Of a DNA stretch of 60,987 bases, positions 34,129 through 43,700 are shown one piece after another (position 1 is the first letter of the stretch; each line of letters opens with the position of its first letter). This DNA is from RFXV01 sp038150465. GTDB lineage: Bacteria; Bacteroidota; Bacteroidia; Flavobacteriales; Schleiferiaceae. The translations under genes were made by a program, and so were the position numbers. Where the stretch lies: the NCBI GenBank assembly GCA_038150465.1, contig JAYOTP010000013.1, forward strand, positions 1 through 60,987, in the 5' to 3' direction. The notes under the pieces were generated by a model. That model had not been told where the DNA came from. It saw nothing but the letters and a program-made list of their open reading frames with translations, and searched no databases.

Positions 34129-36326
34129 CAGAAGGACATTTTCAGGCTGGTGAAGAAACTGCGGCCCCAGCCCATGGGCACAGGCCCTCCGGATGAATGG
34201 ATGCCACCGCCTCCAGAGGTCTGGATGTTCCGTACATCAAAGAGGTTGCGGCCGCCCACGGTCAGGCTCCATCGGTTCTTCCAAAACTTTTGGGTGACCG
34301 ACACATCCATCCAATGAAATGCATTCATCGTGGCCACCGAGACCCCAGACTCAGGCAAAGAGAGCTGAGGCGCCTTCCCAGTGTACTTGTAGGTGACGTC
34401 CATTCCGAACTTTTTGGACGGCCTCCAATAACCAAATCCCAAACGGAACTCTTCACTGAAAAACTCCGATCGTCCATCCACCAATTCAAAAGACTGATAC
34501 AGCAGGGAAGCGCCGGCCTTGAAACTGAAATCGGGGTGGATGGTGTACAACATGTCGATCACCGTGCCGGCGGTCTGCGTCTGGCTCACATTCACATAAC
34601 TGAACTGCCCGACTTCGACCAATGCCAGTTCGATCTGATTGGAAAGATGATTGTAGAACAGGCTCGGCTTGATCCTCAGCGCATGAACCGATCTCTTGTC
34701 TTTCAGCGTGTGCTCGGCGGAGAGGTCTAAGTGGTGCGCGTACTCAGCTCGCAGGTCTGGGTTGCCCACAATGTTGTGATTGGCGTCAATGAATTCTATG
34801 TACAATTCTTTGATGCTGGGTGCGCGAAATCCCCGTGCATAATTGAATCGAAACTGCGTCTGCTCAGACTTTTTCCAAAGGATGTGGAGAGAGGGAACGG
34901 GCTGCGCCCTGTAATCCGTATTGTGGGAGATGCGCAGGCCTGGTTGGGCCATTAGATCCCTTCCTAGATTCCACTGAAGACTTCCAAAGAGCGAATAGTC
35001 GCCCATGCTTTGGAAATCGCCTTCAATGCGCTTTCCGCCGCCTGTTTCATAAGACACTTCATAACCCAGTTGGAAATTCAGCCGAGCGTCCTGCTTGGTA
35101 CTGCTCCAGGTGCCGCGGGAGAGAAAGAGGGTGTTGGTCGTGGTGTCGTGGGGCGTGGGATCGGGATTCACCTCTTCCGTGCGGTCCACCAAATTGCGGT
35201 TGTACTGAACGTTGTCTCTTCTAAACCAATTGTATCCGCTAACGATATCCAGCTTTGAATGAGCCCACTCCCTGCCCAGGCGAAGCCTATTGTCCAATCG
35301 GTGAGTGGTGTACCAGTTGTCAAAGGCATAATTGGAAAATGCGCTGCGGCGATCGCCCTTGTCTTTGATGCGTTCTTTGAATCCGTTGGACTCGAAGTCT
35401 GTGGTCCATTTGCGTCCCACATGACGGTACTGCATCTTCCCGTAGAGCTGCTCTTTTTGGTTCCACAGCACATCCCTGGTGGGCTCTTCTTCCGGACTCC
35501 ATCCATCGAAGAAATTTCGACCGCCACTCAAGCGAAGAATATCTTCACCACGCATGGGGATCTGGGCATGCGCATTGGCATTGCACACGCCTACCGATTC
35601 ATAGAACAGGCTTCCTCCACCTTTGAAAACGGACTCTTCTGGCTTTTTACAGATGATGTTGATCGCTCCTGCAAGCGCATTGGATCCATAGTTGACAGAA
35701 ACAGGCCCTTCGACGATCTCAATGCGTTCAACATCCTGCAGGTTCATTTGCCCGAGGTCCAATGAGCCATTCAGTCTGCCGATCACGGGTACGCCATCCA
35801 CAAGGATTTTGACGTTTCTCCCGGAGAGGCCCTGTATGCTCATCCCCGTGCCCAAGATGCCGTCCGTCTGCAGGCGGATATTGAGTTCGTCGTTGAGCAA
35901 CTGTCCCAAATTGGCAGCGCCTTTCTGCTCGATGCGCTCTTTGTCCAGGATGCGAACAGGAATGATCGATTCCTCTGGGCGCGTGGGCAGATACTGAGCG
36001 GTAACGACCACGTCGTCCAAACGATAATCACCGCGTTCGAGCTTCAATATTCGATCAACTCCTGGCTCGATCGTGCCGGAAGATGTCTTATAGCCAACGT
36101 AGGTCACTGCAAATGATACGGGCTGCTCGATATCCAGAACAAGCCGCCCGTCCACATCTGTTATTCCCAACTCTTTTCCTGACGGCGAGAAGTACACCAC
36201 ATGTGCAAACTCGATGGGTTCATCACTCTGTCCGTCCAATACGAGCAGAGAGGTCTGCTGTCCGAACGATGCAAACGATCCGAAAAGGAAAAAGCCAATG
36301 ATGCACTGTACAGTGCGTTGGGTCAT
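34128..36326 (-). CDS. TonB-dependent outer-membrane receptor (probable heme receptor)
   Basis: A 732-residue receptor: signal peptide (about 1-22), a CarboxypepD_reg-like domain (about 27-98), a plug domain (about 110-235; GMSIQGLSGRNVKILVDGVP and ERIEIVEGPVSVNYGSNA), and a 22-strand-type barrel ending in a terminal Phe (LKMSF). Being between two HmuY-like genes with 4-nt and 1-nt overlaps strongly suggests heme as substrate (HmuR role), but this is context, not motif, evidence. Uptake depends on TonB-ExbBD, not in the window. Confidence 0.92.
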   Translation of the reverse strand: MTQRTVQCIIGFFLFGSFASFGQQTSLLVLDGQSDEPIEFAHVVYFSPSGKELGITDVDGRLVLDIEQPVSFAVTYVGYKTSSGTIEPGVDRILKLERGDYRLDDVVVTAQYLPTRPEESIIPVRILDKERIEQKGAANLGQLLNDELNIRLQTDGILGTGMSIQGLSGRNVKILVDGVPVIGRLNGSLDLGQMNLQDVERIEIVEGPVSVNYGSNALAGAINIICKKPEESVFKGGGSLFYESVGVCNANAHAQIPMRGEDILRLSGGRNFFDGWSPEEEPTRDVLWNQKEQLYGKMQYRHVGRKWTTDFESNGFKERIKDKGDRRSAFSNYAFDNWYTTHRLDNRLRLGREWAHSKLDIVSGYNWFRRDNVQYNRNLVDRTEEVNPDPTPHDTTTNTLFLSRGTWSSTKQDARLNFQLGYEVSYETGGGKRIEGDFQSMGDYSLFGSLQWNLGRDLMAQPGLRISHNTDYRAQPVPSLHILWKKSEQTQFRFNYARGFRAPSIKELYIEFIDANHNIVGNPDLRAEYAHHLDLSAEHTLKDKRSVHALRIKPSLFYNHLSNQIELALVEVGQFSYVNVSQTQTAGTVIDMLYTIHPDFSFKAGASLLYQSFELVDGRSEFFSEEFRLGFGYWRPSKKFGMDVTYKYTGKAPQLSLPESGVSVATMNAFHWMDVSVTQKFWKNRWSLTVGGRNLFDVRNIQTSGGGGIHSSGGPVPMGWGRSFFTSLKMSF

Positions 36327-37564
36327 CTCGTCAGAATGAGTCTCATCTGGTGGCGCTTCCGGTCACCGACCAAAAGCAATTGATAGGAACCGACAGGCAA
36401 TTTGTCCAACTCCAGGCGCCATTGTTCGGCTCCTGAAGGGATGCGTTCTGCCAACAGTGTTTTGCCACTCATATCAGAAAGCTTCAGCTCCCATCCATTG
36501 TGGCCCGCTTCCAGCTCAATTGTGGTCGTGCCCGAACTCGGGTTGGGATACATTTTGATCGATGGCGCTTCAATATTTTCACTTCCCACTTCATTCGCTG
36601 GAGATTGGGTAAAGCTCAGATCTCCAGTGCTGCTGCCCGCAAAGCTGGTGAAGATCAAGTGGTAGACCCCGCCTTCATTGCTGCTAACGAAAAACGAAAG
36701 GGAATCAGCTATGTCGTAGGTAAAGGTGGTCATGTTGAATGACTTCCAATCCGATCCAATGGTGCTGATGTCGGTCTTGGACAGAGGATAATTTGCGGAA
36801 TCTGCTGCTGTGACAACTGCTCCGCGCACTTCACTGGAACCAATGCCCAGATTGGTTTGAACGCCTGTTACCAAGTAGTGGAGTGTGGTGACCGGACCTG
36901 CTGGGATCTCGAGGTCGTACTTTCTGAAGACCAGGTCCCAGTCTTCCGAATCCGGCTCGCGATCGATGACCGTTTCGGATGCGATGTCGTAATACACGAA
37001 GTTCTTGTCCGAATAGGTCGACTTACTGATGATCTTGGACTTCTCGTTGGTTCCGTCCAGATCAGCAAATGTGAAGGAGAACTCCTGATTCATGGAGCTC
37101 ATCATATCGATCTTCAGTTTTTTGTAGCTGCCATCTGAAAGGAGAAGAACAAATACCCTGCTGCCACTCAGATCGTGGGTGATGACGTTGTATGTGCCCC
37201 AACCATAATCGGGGTGGGAGGTGCCGAGATTCGCCAGTGCGCCCAATGACCAGCTCATTGAGCTGTTGTGCAAGCGGTTCTGTGCCATTCCCGTGGTGTC
37301 GAGATTGTTCCAGTCATTGATGTCATCCGAGGCCTTGAATACCGCCACGCCTCTTGCCTCGTTGATCATGATACTGGCGTCAAAAGCACCTGTGGCAAAG
37401 GCCAGATCCCAGTTGTTCGCCGGTTCGGCTTTAATCAGGCCATCTTCCAGTGAATAATACAGCTCGTTGGCATAACCCGGAGCCATGCTCAGGTCGACCT
37501 GCTGCTGAGCCCGAGCAGCGTACGAAATGGTCAGTGTAAGTAGAAAAGTAAAGCTGCGCTTCAT
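36323..37564 (-). CDS. Secreted HmuY-like protein with T9SS sorting domain
   Basis: A 413-residue protein. The signal peptide (MKRSFTFLLTLTISYAARAQ) is followed by one or two HmuY-like units (NWDLAFATGAFDAS early; DWDLVFRKYD, LHYLVTGVQ and IGSDWKSFNM later), then a C-terminal type A sorting domain starting at IKMYPNPSSGTTTIELE. So it should be exported by T9SS and displayed or released. The ATG at 37564 was chosen for the signal peptide; the longer frame starts in the divergent gene. It is first gene of the ten-gene run and has the best promoter in the window upstream. Its stop overlaps the receptor start as ATGA. Confidence 0.87.
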   Translation of the reverse strand: MKRSFTFLLTLTISYAARAQQQVDLSMAPGYANELYYSLEDGLIKAEPANNWDLAFATGAFDASIMINEARGVAVFKASDDINDWNNLDTTGMAQNRLHNSSMSWSLGALANLGTSHPDYGWGTYNVITHDLSGSRVFVLLLSDGSYKKLKIDMMSSMNQEFSFTFADLDGTNEKSKIISKSTYSDKNFVYYDIASETVIDREPDSEDWDLVFRKYDLEIPAGPVTTLHYLVTGVQTNLGIGSSEVRGAVVTAADSANYPLSKTDISTIGSDWKSFNMTTFTYDIADSLSFFVSSNEGGVYHLIFTSFAGSSTGDLSFTQSPANEVGSENIEAPSIKMYPNPSSGTTTIELEAGHNGWELKLSDMSGKTLLAERIPSGAEQWRLELDKLPVGSYQLLLVGDRKRHQMRLILTR

Positions 37565-37606
37565 CGCATTTGTGTTTTTGGTGTTTACGCTCTTTCTACG
37601 GGCGCG

Positions 37607-37637
37607 CAAAAGTAGGGCCGCCCGCGTTCTGTGACAA
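37607..37637 (-). promoter_or_regulatory. Promoter of the heme-uptake/Fe-S/Kor gene run
   Basis: On the minus strand TTG (37637-37635), a 20-nt spacer and TACTTTTG (37614-37607): a full match to the Bacteroidota TTG-N19-21-TAnnTTTG promoter. Transcription should begin near 37601, leaving a leader of about 37 nt. No clear Fur-like palindrome is seen. Confidence 0.75.
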
Positions 37638-37647
37638 GCAAACAGGG

Positions 37648-37655
37648 TATCTTGG
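37648..37655 (+). promoter_or_regulatory. Possible -7 box for the GT28-like gene
   Basis: TATCTTGG has one mismatch to TAnnTTTG and ends 6 nt before the ATG. The overlapping GGAG could instead act as a ribosome-binding site. Confidence 0.28.
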
Positions 37656-37661
37656 AGAGCC

Positions 37662-38860
37662 ATGCCTGAAAGCCGTCAGAAAAGGAAAATTTTCTTTGGA
37701 ATGCTCGATTGGGGGCTCGGGCATGTAACGCGTTCCATCCCCGTGGTTTCCTCTCTGTTGGAGCAGGGACATTCCGTGACACTCGGCGCTTCGGGCTTTG
37801 GAAAAGAATTGCTGCGTGTGCATTTTCCTCAATTGTCGATCGTTGATCTTCCTTCGTACCGGGTCAATTATCGCATAAACCCCTTTTGGTGGGGAATGGT
37901 TCTGCAGTTGCCGAGAATTAACAAGGCCATTCAAACAGAAAAGCGGATCATAAAGGATTGGGCCCAAAAGGAGCGGCCAGACATCATCATTTCCGACAAC
38001 AGACTGGGTCTTTTCCATCCATCTGCACACTGCGTTTATATGACCCATCAGCTGCAGGTGCCTTTTGGCGCACTTGGGGCTGTCGCCAGCAGGATCCACC
38101 GCCACTACATCTGTCGTTTCCAAGAACTTTGGATACCTGATGACCGGGCGGCATCACTCAGTGGAAAGCTGAGTTCAGGCAGTGAGGCGCTTGGCATACC
38201 CGTTAAATTCATCGGCCACCCCTCTCGTTTTGGACAGAGCCAGGAAAAAGGGGGCGGATCCGTGCTTATTCTTCTCTCCGGTCCGGAGCCCCGAAGGAGT
38301 TCACTAGAAAATAGATTATTGGCACAGGCCGCGAAAATGCGTGAACAGACCTTCACTTTGGTGCGCGGAACGGAAGCACCTCTACTGGCTTCTGCCTCTG
38401 AAAANNNNNNNNNNNNNNNNNNNNNNNNNNNNNNNNNNNNNNNNNNNNNNNNNNNNNNNNNNNNNNNNNNNNNNNNNNNNNNNNNNNNNNNNNNNNNNNN
38501 NNNNCCTTCACTTTGGTGCGCGGAACGGAAGCACCTCTACTGGCTTCTGCCTCTGAAAATATTCGTGTTCTCCATTGGACCTCCGGCACACAACTCGAAG
38601 AATTGCTGCGTTCCTGCTCGGTTGTCGTTGCCAGGTCCGGCTACTCCACCCTTTTGGACCTCTGCCATGCGCGAAAACCCCTAATTGCCATTCCCACGCC
38701 CGGGCAGGGGGAACAAGTCTACCTGGGAAAAATGCATTCAGAGGCCGGACGGATTCTGTGTGCCCATGAGGACGATATCGATCTGGAAAAAGAAGTTGCA
38801 CATGCCCTCTCCTTTGCAGGTCGGTTGCCCGAACCCGCCCCGCTCCAGATAATTGTTTGA
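37662..38860 (+). CDS. GT28/MurG-like glycosyltransferase (intact once a false gap is removed)
   Basis: A cytoplasmic GT-B glycosyltransferase. The N-terminal FFGMLDWGLGHVTRSIPV is a GxGH-type loop, and the C-terminal half has VVARSGYSTLLDL and PTPGQGEQVYL, the nucleotide-sugar site of the MurG/GT28 fold. Acceptor and donor are unknown. The 100 N at 38405-38504 are flanked by the same 55 bp (38350-38404 = 38505-38559). Joining the copies gives one uninterrupted frame (SASENIRVLHW) and a normal length of 347 residues. It is divergent from the heme operon, with its stop 4 nt from that of the convergent histidine kinase. Confidence 0.86.
38350..38404. repeat. 55-bp exact duplicate, left copy at gap edge
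   Basis: Identical to 38505-38559 on the other side of the 100-N gap. Both copies encode the same residues of one protein in the same relative position, so this is a contig-end overlap, not a biological repeat. Confidence 0.93.
38405..38504. other. False assembly gap (100 N)
   Basis: Contig ends on both sides overlap by 55 identical bases. The N run and one repeat copy (155 bp in all) should be removed. Confidence 0.9.
38505..38559. repeat. 55-bp exact duplicate, right copy at gap edge
   Basis: Exact copy of 38350-38404. Collapsing the two restores the GT28-like reading frame. Confidence 0.93.
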
Positions 38861-38864
38861 GGGG

Positions 38865-39917
38865 CTATTGAGCTTTTTTCAGCGTAAAGGAAAAAGTAGA
38901 CCCCACATCTTCTGCGCTGCGCACATTGATGGTCTGCGCATGGGCATCTATGATGTGCTTGACAATCGCCAGGCCGAGGCCCGTTCCGCCGGCATCGCGT
39001 GCGCGGCTCTTATCCACTCTGTAGAAGCGCTCAAAGACCCGGGGGATGTCGCTTTCTGGAATGCCCAATCCGTCATCGCCGATCTCCACCAAGATGTTTT
39101 CGTGCATATCAAAGAATCGGATCTCCACCTTTCCCCCATCCTTGTTTCCGTATTTCACCGCATTGTTGAGGAGATTGGTGACCACCTGTTCAATGCGCGA
39201 CTGGTCGGCATGCACCCAAATGGGCTGCTTGATGTCTCTCTTGAGTTTTAACTGGATCTTTCTCTTTTTGGCCTTGTCCTCCAATTGGTCAATGACATCG
39301 CCCGTGAGTTCGACAATATCGAAATCGTCCATTTCCAGCGCCACCGCACCCGATTCCAATTTGGTGATCAGCTCCAGATCCTGGACCAGGGCGATCATGC
39401 GGTCCACACTTTTTCCTGCTCTCTTCAGGTACTTGGTGTTGATCTCCGGATCTTCGAGTGCCCCGTCCAGCAGCGTGAGCAGGTATCCCTGAATGTTGAA
39501 TATGGGCGTCTTCAACTCGTGGCTGATGTTCCCGATGAACTCTCTGCGGTACGCCTCACGCTCTCTGAGTTCCACCAATTCCCTTCCGCGTTCCTCTGCC
39601 CATTGCGCCACATCTTTCTCCACCGATTCAAGATCTGTGCTCTCTGCCAATTCCCGCTCCTCTTTTTCCCCGCCGATCTTTAGTTCGTGGATGTTCTTAT
39701 AGATGAGCTTGATCTTCTCTCCAATGAAGGAGTCCGTTGCCTGCCAGATGAAAACAAAAAGGCCGAGCGCAGTGAAAGCGAAGCTTGTGGACAGCCTCGC
39801 CCACTCATATTCCGGACCCTCAAAGATCTGCGAGCTGAACGCATAGCCACCAACTGCCAGCAGAAGAAGAAGCAGTGCCGAGGCCGAGGCCAGTATCTCG
39901 GGTCTGTCGAGTCTCAA
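38865..39917 (-). CDS. PhoR-type sensor histidine kinase
   Basis: A 350-residue membrane kinase. Two transmembrane helices (about 8-28 and 43-61) enclose only a tiny external loop, so it probably senses through membrane partners. A HAMP-like coiled linker is followed by the phospho-acceptor His133 in NISHELKTPI, then the ATPase core with NLLNNAVKYG (N box), EIGDDGLGIPE (G1) and GGTGLGLAIV (G2). The response-regulator gene lies 4 nt upstream, so they form one system. The kinase resembles PhoR, and a Na+/phosphate transporter is encoded nearby, but the signal is not proven. Confidence 0.93.
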   Translation of the reverse strand: MRLDRPEILASASALLLLLLAVGGYAFSSQIFEGPEYEWARLSTSFAFTALGLFVFIWQATDSFIGEKIKLIYKNIHELKIGGEKEERELAESTDLESVEKDVAQWAEERGRELVELREREAYRREFIGNISHELKTPIFNIQGYLLTLLDGALEDPEINTKYLKRAGKSVDRMIALVQDLELITKLESGAVALEMDDFDIVELTGDVIDQLEDKAKKRKIQLKLKRDIKQPIWVHADQSRIEQVVTNLLNNAVKYGNKDGGKVEIRFFDMHENILVEIGDDGLGIPESDIPRVFERFYRVDKSRARDAGGTGLGLAIVKHIIDAHAQTINVRSAEDVGSTFSFTLKKAQ

Positions 39918-39921
39918 AAGC

Positions 39922-40608
39922 TCAGGCGTCGAATTTGTAGCCCACTCCTTTCACGGTCCGAATGAATGAATCTCCGATCTTTTCTCGCAATTTCCGGATG
40001 TGCACATCGATGGTCCGACCGCCAACGACCACTTCGTTGCCCCAGATCTGCTCCAGGATCTCTTCGCGGCTGAACACCTTTCCTGGTTTGGAACATAAAA
40101 GACTCAAAAGTTCGAACTCCTTTCTGGGCAGATCGAGTTTCTTTCCCTCCACGCGCACCTGATATTTTTGAAGGTCTATGGACAATGCTCCAAATTCAAG
40201 AACGCTCTTTTTGCTTTCGGAACTGTTTCCATGCCGCCTCAAAAGCGCCTTGACACGGCTGACCAGCACCTTGGGTTTGATGGGTTTGGTGATGTAATCG
40301 TCCGCTCCTGCGTCAAAGCCCGCAACCTGTGAGTAATCCTCTCCCCTGGCCGTCAACATGGCCACCAACACCCCAGACAACTCGTCGTTTTCGCGAATGG
40401 CATTGCAGGTCTCTATTCCGTCCATCCCTGGCATCATGACATCCAGCAAGATCAGGTGTGGTTTCTCTGCTTTCGCCAGCTCAATGCCGTCTTCGCCATT
40501 TCTCGCGGTCAACACTTCAAACCCTTCGCGCTTGAGATTGTAACTGACGAATTCAAGGATGTCCTTTTCATCGTCGACCAGCAGAATTTTAAAGTTTTTT
40601 GGCTTCAT
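39922..40608 (-). CDS. PhoB/OmpR-family response regulator
   Basis: A 228-residue transcription factor. The receiver domain (about 1-120) has the acidic pair in LLVDDEKD, the phospho-acceptor Asp56 (LILLDVMMPG) and the KP motif ITKPIKP. The C-terminal winged helix is of the OmpR/PhoB type (FELLSLLCSKPGKVFSRE, VGGRTIDVHIRKLREKIG, TVKGVGYKF). It is first gene of the pair with the kinase and divergent from the large T9SS protein gene across 143 bp, making that gene a natural candidate target. Confidence 0.95.
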   Translation of the reverse strand: MKPKNFKILLVDDEKDILEFVSYNLKREGFEVLTARNGEDGIELAKAEKPHLILLDVMMPGMDGIETCNAIRENDELSGVLVAMLTARGEDYSQVAGFDAGADDYITKPIKPKVLVSRVKALLRRHGNSSESKKSVLEFGALSIDLQKYQVRVEGKKLDLPRKEFELLSLLCSKPGKVFSREEILEQIWGNEVVVGGRTIDVHIRKLREKIGDSFIRTVKGVGYKFDA

Positions 40609-40627
40609 GTCCGTGGGCTGATTTGGT

Positions 40628-40635
40628 CAAAATTA
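40628..40635 (-). promoter_or_regulatory. -7 box for the response regulator-kinase pair
   Basis: TAATTTTG on the minus strand, an exact TAnnTTTG match, 19 nt before the ATG at 40608. Confidence 0.47.
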
Positions 40636-40680
40636 AAGTTTTGAGTGGCCTTTTCGCTATTCGACACACTTTAGAAGGCA

Positions 40681-40727
40681 GACTTAATAAAGACCTAACA
40701 TTCCCTCGTTCGACTGTTTTACTTTTG
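40681..40727 (+). promoter_or_regulatory. Promoter with 11-bp-phased direct repeat (possible PhoB box) before the T9SS protein
   Basis: A perfect -7 box TACTTTTG (40720-40727) lies 24 nt before the ATG. Instead of a TTG -33 element there is a direct repeat in 11-bp phase, GACTTAATAAA (40681-40691) and GACCTAACATT (40692-40702), 7 of 11 identical. It ends 17 nt before the -7 box, the arrangement of Pho boxes that replace a -35. A looser ACTTTA is at 40668. The regulator link is inferred. Confidence 0.4.
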
Positions 40728-40751
40728 TTTGCTATCAAACACCCCAACACC

Positions 40752-43700
40752 ATGAGTATACGTATCCTGATCTTCACTCTTTTGGCCCATTCATCTTTCG
40801 CTGCAACGCGAACTGTTCAAGACGAAATGTGTCAATCGCGCTTGCATGAGGTGGCCTCTTCAGAAGAGGCGTCCTTCGGGGAATCGGCTTCGACCACGAC
40901 CGGTCAGGATTTCGTTATCGTTGGGATCATTGACGGTCCCTTGCCCGGAGGAACACCCAAGGCGATCGAATTCTATACTCTGAATGATGTGACCGACGCG
41001 AGCAGCTATTCTGTGGCCAATGCCAACAACGGCGGCGCATTCGCAACGGCCCTCTCCTTTCCGGCCAAATCATTCACGGCAGGTGACCGTTTTCACATTG
41101 CCTCAGAAGATGTCAACTTCACCACATTCTTCGGAACAGCACCCGACACCGTTCTTCCAGTGGCCTTGGTCAATGGAGACGATGTGTTCGGCCTCTTTCA
41201 TCAGGGAACACTTGTGGATGTCTACGGCGATCCGGGCGTGGACGGAACAGGAACCCCTTGGGAATACAAGGACGGCTGGGCCTACAGGAACGACAGCACG
41301 GGTCCTAACCCCGTTTTCACGCTGAGCGAATGGACCTTTAGCGGAGTAGATGCCCTGGATGGATCGACTTCCAATACGACAGCCAATCCTCCTTTTCCTT
41401 ATGAAACCTACAACCTCAGCAGTGGTGGCGGTGGTGGCGGAGGCTCCACAGGTGGGATCCCGAACTACAACATTGCCGATGTTCGCGGAACCGATCCTGC
41501 CACAGGCGATGCCGACTCCCTGAATGTTCTTTGCCGGCTTCGCGGAACGGTCTTTACCATCGACTTCCGTGGTGGAAATGGCCTTTCTTTCTGGATCAAG
41601 GACCACACGGCCGGGATCAATGTGTTCAACTTCAATGACGTCAGCAACTACACAGTGGCTGTTGGAGACAGCATAGAGATCGTGGGAAGCATCGCCCAGT
41701 ACAATGGGCTGACGGAGATCATTCCCGACACCATTACCCTGATCAGCAGCGGCAACACGCTGAGCAACCCTGTATCCGTGAGCGGTCCGTTGGACGAGTC
41801 TCATGAAGGGAGCTACCTGCAACTGAACAATGTTTCCTTGGTGAACCCTTCTCAGTGGCCAACTGCGGGAAACAGTGCCAATGTGGATGTGAGCGATGGC
41901 AGCAACACTTACCTGGTTCGGATCAATTCGGCAACGGACATCGATGGTGCAACACCGCCATCTGGGCTGTTCAACCTGCGAGGTGCGGGAAGTCAGTACG
42001 ACAATTCCTCTCCTTACACAGGCGGCTATCAGATCCAGCCAAGCAGCTTGGCGGATTTCATTTCCAACAACCCGACCAGTCCGACCGTGAATTTTGCTTC
42101 TGCAACTCAGGATGCGATAGAGTCGGCTGGAACGGTGGCCATACAGATCAATATCTATCCACCAGCGGCGGCAGCCGGAGTGCTGGACCTTTCCTTTATT
42201 CCGGGTGCTGGGCTCACCCCTCAGGACGCTTCCACGATTCCGGCAGTGGACACGACAACTGGTCTTTTGTCCATGAATTTCAGTGCAGGCGATTCCGTCC
42301 TGACCATCCAGGGCATCATCGTTGATGATCAGCTGCAGGAAGGGAATGAAAGTGTCACCCTGAGTGTGGTGAACGTGACAGGAGGTGTCAGTATCGGACC
42401 GATCAGCTCCATGGTCTTCACCATCATTGACAACGACATCCCCATCCCCACTTATGACATTGCCGATATCCGCGGCGTGAATGCCAATGGTGAGTTGGAT
42501 TCCATTGGCGTGTATTGCAAGATCGAAGGCCTTGTTCTGGGGTACAACGTTCAATCGGCTACGGGCACCAATGCTCAATTCACCGTTCAGGATGCAACCA
42601 GCGGCATCAGTATCTACTATTCGCTCAACAACATTCCATACAGTCCGATCGAGGGAGACCAGGTGCGCATAGTCGGTACGGTTGCCGATTACAATGGTCT
42701 TGCAGAGCTCTTCCCGGATTCCATCACGGTGATCAGCAGCGGAAACACCCTGCCCAACCCTCTGACTGTTACTGCACTGGATGAATCCACTGAATCCAAC
42801 CTCATCCGGATCGACAACGTGACTTTGGTCGATGCCACCCAATGGCCGGCCCCAGGGAACAACGGGAATGTCGATCTCTCAGACGGCGTCAACACTTATG
42901 TCATGCGCATCGATAGGGACACCGATGTGGACGACAATGTGGCGCCTCCAGTGACTGCTTTCGATGTGGTCGGCATCGGAGGGCAGTTCGACAATTCTGC
43001 GCCGTATACGGATGGCTACCAGATATTGCCTCGTTACGCACAGGACATTCGTCTTCCAGCTCCTCCTACTCTGGCCATTACCGAGATCATGAGCGGTTCG
43101 AACACCGCATCGGCCAATCTGAATGGCGACTGGTGGGAATTGACCAATACGGGCACCGACACGATCGACATCAGTGGATTCTCCTATGACGACAACAGCT
43201 TCAATGCAGGAACCGTCACTTTCCCGACACAAACCATCGCAGGCGGAGCGTCCATCGTTGTTTGGGATGGTCTGTCCGCCGATGAAGATGCCTTCCGGGC
43301 CGAATGGCTTTTGATCCTTTCCAATCCCCCATTGATCATCCTGAGCTCTGATGAGGTGAGCGGCAATATGCCCAGCCTGAGTCAGAATGGAGATGCGGTA
43401 GCTATATATGCCGACAATGGCGCAGAGATCTGCCGGGCTGAATACACCAATGCCCTGGCCGGAGTATCGGTTGAATTCGATGCATCCTGCCTCCTGTCGG
43501 GCAATTCTACAAACGGTGTAAACGGAGCCTTCATCAGTTCCGGAGGGGATGTAGGGTCACCAGGTAATTTGGCTCCTGTCGTATCTGTGGATGAATTCCA
43601 TCTTCAGGGAGTTTCTGTTTATCCCAACCCTGCAAAAGACCGACTCAACATTGCTCTAAAGGATCCGATGACCGCAGAATTCATGCTCATCAATTCTTTG

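Noticed and set aside
38350..38559. A 55-bp direct repeat that could be read as a tandem duplication or mobile-element footprint
   Set aside because: It flanks a 100-N run exactly, and merging the copies restores one reading frame, so it is a contig-end overlap.
41459..43050. Internal repeat in the T9SS gene as a possible recent duplication or assembly error
   Set aside because: The two OB-like units are similar in protein pattern but clearly diverged, and a distinct Calx-beta domain separates them; this is ordinary domain repetition.
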